Shown: one piece after another, positions 31,022-32,513 of the stretch
Numbering within the stretch: position 1 is the stretch's first letter
Layout: every line of letters starts with the position of its first letter
From: Clostridiales bacterium mt11
GTDB taxonomy: Bacteria > Bacillota > Clostridia > Tissierellales > Tepidimicrobiaceae
Assembly: GCA_001282665.1 (NCBI GenBank)
Contig: LN874946.1
Coordinates: 461,173 to 493,685, forward strand
Direction: 5' to 3'
DNA: 32,513 nt
The notes under the pieces: model-generated
Database searches by the model: none
Told to the model about the DNA's origin: nothing
What the model saw: only the letters and a program-made list of their open reading frames with translations
Translations under genes and position numbers: made by a program

Positions 31022-31583
31022 GGTTAAAAAATATCTAGAAAAGATAAATAACAAGAAATTTATGTTCAATTTATTCATAATACTTATTATTGGAATCATA
31101 CTTTTAATAGTAGCTAATATTTTCATAGGACAAAAAAAAGTTGCAGAAAATGATTTAGAATCAGAAAAGATATTCAATAGTTCAATGAACGATGATCCAG
31201 ACTATGGTTCTCTTTTGGAGAAAAAACTAGAAGATATACTAAGTCAGCTTAAAGGAGTAAATAAAGTAAAAGTAATGATTACATTAGAGGATACGGTAGA
31301 AAAGATTCCGGCATTTAATACTACTAAGAATAGTGAAACTACTAGTGAAGTTGACTCACAAGGAGGTACAAGGGAAATTGTAAGAGAAGATATGACAATT
31401 CAAGCAGTTACAGGCAGCGAAGGTTCATTAATAGTTTTAAAAGAAATAAGACCAACTGTTAAAGGTGTTATAGTAATAGCAGATGGTGCAGAGGATTTAG
31501 AAGTAAAGGAAAAGCTGTATGAGGCAGTGAAAACTGTATTAGGAATAGCTAGTAACAAAGTTGAAGTTTATTCTAGTAAATAG
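31002..31583 (+). CDS. spoIIIAG: stage III sporulation protein SpoIIIAG
   Basis: The 193-residue protein has one N-terminal span (FNLFIILIIGIILLIVANIF), then an intermembrane domain that forms a large ring in other species. Sequence marks are EKKLEDILSQLKGVNKVKVM followed by ITLED, the threonine/serine-rich loop insert (FNTTKNSETTSEVDSQGGT), and EIRPTVKGVIVIADGAEDL near the end, a ring-building strand-helix pattern like FliF/YscJ. It starts at GTG 31002 within the end of spoIIIAF, with AAGGTGA upstream; coupling is likely. Confidence 0.94.
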   Translation: MEKYIAKVKKYLEKINNKKFMFNLFIILIIGIILLIVANIFIGQKKVAENDLESEKIFNSSMNDDPDYGSLLEKKLEDILSQLKGVNKVKVMITLEDTVEKIPAFNTTKNSETTSEVDSQGGTREIVREDMTIQAVTGSEGSLIVLKEIRPTVKGVIVIADGAEDLEVKEKLYEAVKTVLGIASNKVEVYSSK

Positions 31584-31594
31584 GAGGGGTATAT

Positions 31595-32257
31595 ATGTTT
31601 ACAGTGAAAAAACCAGCAATGATAATGGTGTTAATTGTATTATTGGTGTTTTTTGGTTATATTAATCATAACCTTACTCAACAATCATTATTAAAAGCTT
31701 CAAATGATTATCAGAAACATGAAGAGATGGAACTGGCAAAGGGAATTGAAGCAGACGACAAAGAATTAGTGGAGGCCTTATCAGAAGGAGAAGACAAAGA
31801 TGATATGGAAATAATAGATACAAAAGGTAATGTAGGCATTGATGACATGGCAGAAGAAACAAATGCTGCAATTGGGAAGACTATTAGCAAGGAGGATAGT
31901 TTAATTTCTAAATCCTACTTCATTGAACAGAGATTATCAAGGGATAAGTTGAGAGCGGGATTGATAGATAGATTGAATGAAATCGTAAATAATGACAATA
32001 CTAATGATGAAGTAAGAACGGAAGCCCAAAAAAAGATAATGAACATTGGAGATATATCTGAAAAGGAGCTGACCATAGAAGGAATAATAAAAGCTAAAGG
32101 ATTTGAAGAAGTTTTGATATTCCTTACAGAGGAAAATGCTAAAGTAGTAGTATCAAGAGACGAACTTTTAGAGCAAGATGTAGTTAAAATATTGGATATA
32201 GTAATGGGGGAAACGGACTTAGATGCTTCCAATATAAAAATAATGAAAAAAAATTAG
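31595..32257 (+). CDS. spoIIIAH: stage III sporulation protein SpoIIIAH
   Basis: The 220-residue bitopic protein of the mother-cell membrane binds forespore SpoIIQ (or GerW/SpoIIQ-like partners) across the gap between the membranes. A short cytoplasmic start (MFTVKKP) is followed by one span (AMIMVLIVLLVFFGYI), an acidic, flexible linker (about 45-100), and the C-terminal YscJ/FliF-like domain: DKLRAGLIDRLNEIVNNDNT, KGFEEVLIFLTEENAKVVV and LDASNIKIMKKN. AGGAGGGG precedes ATG. It is the last spoIIIA gene. A sigma-A-like promoter follows, but no clear terminator lies between. Confidence 0.95.
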   Translation: MFTVKKPAMIMVLIVLLVFFGYINHNLTQQSLLKASNDYQKHEEMELAKGIEADDKELVEALSEGEDKDDMEIIDTKGNVGIDDMAEETNAAIGKTISKEDSLISKSYFIEQRLSRDKLRAGLIDRLNEIVNNDNTNDEVRTEAQKKIMNIGDISEKELTIEGIIKAKGFEEVLIFLTEENAKVVVSRDELLEQDVVKILDIVMGETDLDASNIKIMKKN

Positions 32258-32263
32258 AATTGT

Positions 32264-32292
32264 TTGTAAAAACCATGTGGCTTTGATATAAT
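32264..32292 (+). promoter_or_regulatory. promoter of the Asp23-family gene
   Basis: TTGTAA (32264-32269) and a perfect TATAAT (32287-32292) have 17-base spacing, between spoIIIAH and the following start. Vegetative transcription of the downstream gene would not depend on sporulation. Confidence 0.65.
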
Positions 32293-32329
32293 AATTCTAA
32301 AGACTTTCAGATTATAGGAGGTGTCTAAT

Positions 32330-32513
32330 GTGACGGAATTTTTAGATGATGAAAAGGTTAAATATGGCACAGTAAAAATTGCTAATGAAGTTGTGGCTAT
32401 TATAGCAGGCTTGGCAGCCACTGAGATAGATGGTGTTGCAGGAATGAGTGGCGGGATTACTGGGGATATTACTGAAATGCTAGGGGTGAAGAATCTATCT
32501 AAGGGTGTAAAGG
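32330..32513 (+). CDS. Asp23/Gls24 family envelope-stress protein (partial, runs off the window)
   Basis: Only the first 61 codons are in the window. GTG 32330 follows AGGAGGTG with six-base spacing (the overlapping ATG at 32328 meets TGA at once). The residues TVKIANEVVAIIAGLAATEI and DGVAGMSGG are the family start. Members are small alkaline-shock-like proteins, often membrane-linked and envelope-related, and this locus after spoIIIAH is the usual place in Clostridia. The 3' end is missing, so details beyond the family cannot be given. Confidence 0.93.
   Translation, partial: MTEFLDDEKVKYGTVKIANEVVAIIAGLAATEIDGVAGMSGGITGDITEMLGVKNLSKGVK

Noticed and set aside
1..32513. CRISPR arrays, tRNA and rRNA genes
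   Set aside because: No regularly spaced direct repeats, no cloverleaf with CCA-type ends and no rRNA signature were noticed. A proper scan (tRNAscan, CRISPR finder) would be needed to exclude them fully.

Overview
The DNA is strongly AT-rich, uses AGGAGG-type ribosome binding sites throughout, and carries a complete spoIIIAA-AH operon, a YhcN/YlaJ-type lipoprotein and a SigK-like fragment. This points to an endospore-forming low-GC Firmicute of the Clostridia/Tissierellia kind. The lineage is inferred from gene content and style, not from a database match. No rRNA, tRNA or CRISPR array was seen.

Positions 1-6900 are an accessory, decaying region. It holds isolated intact genes: a nucleoside deoxyribosyltransferase-like protein, a small lipoprotein, a VOC-fold protein and an alpha/beta hydrolase. 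Between them lie gene remnants: a SigK C-terminus with a frame break, a YVTN beta-propeller fragment, a frameshifted short gene and a degenerate IS3-type orfA. There are also long inverted repeats and a few very short ORFs with good ribosome binding sites. Positions 6907-8331 (minus strand) hold a NodB polysaccharide deacetylase and a YhcN/YlaJ-type sporulation lipoprotein.

Positions 8510-25950 are the centre of the window. A shikimate-pathway group (aroE ... aroK, aroQ) is split by a type IV pilus operon of about 18 genes. The order is pilB, pilT, pilC, then a class I c-di-GMP riboswitch with an intrinsic terminator, then the major pilin, prepilin peptidase, a first minor-pilin set (PilX-, PilV-, PilW-like), pilM, pilN, a PilO fused to a jelly-roll-like and a LysM domain, a large S-layer-homology protein with four internal repeats, a second minor-pilin set (FimT/GspH-, PilV-, PilW-, PilX-like), and a ComFB protein. 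Three elements here belong to c-di-GMP-responsive families: the riboswitch, the MshEN domain of PilB, and ComFB. The LysM and SLH proteins are the most original parts. They look like a cell-wall or S-layer passage for a pilus in a cell with no outer-membrane secretin gene in sight.

Positions 25972-32513 are conserved core: efp, a CD1247-like acidic protein, a strong terminator, the full spoIIIA operon (mother-cell side of the feeding-tube/secretion channel between mother cell and forespore), then a promoter and the start of an Asp23/Gls24-family gene that runs off the window.
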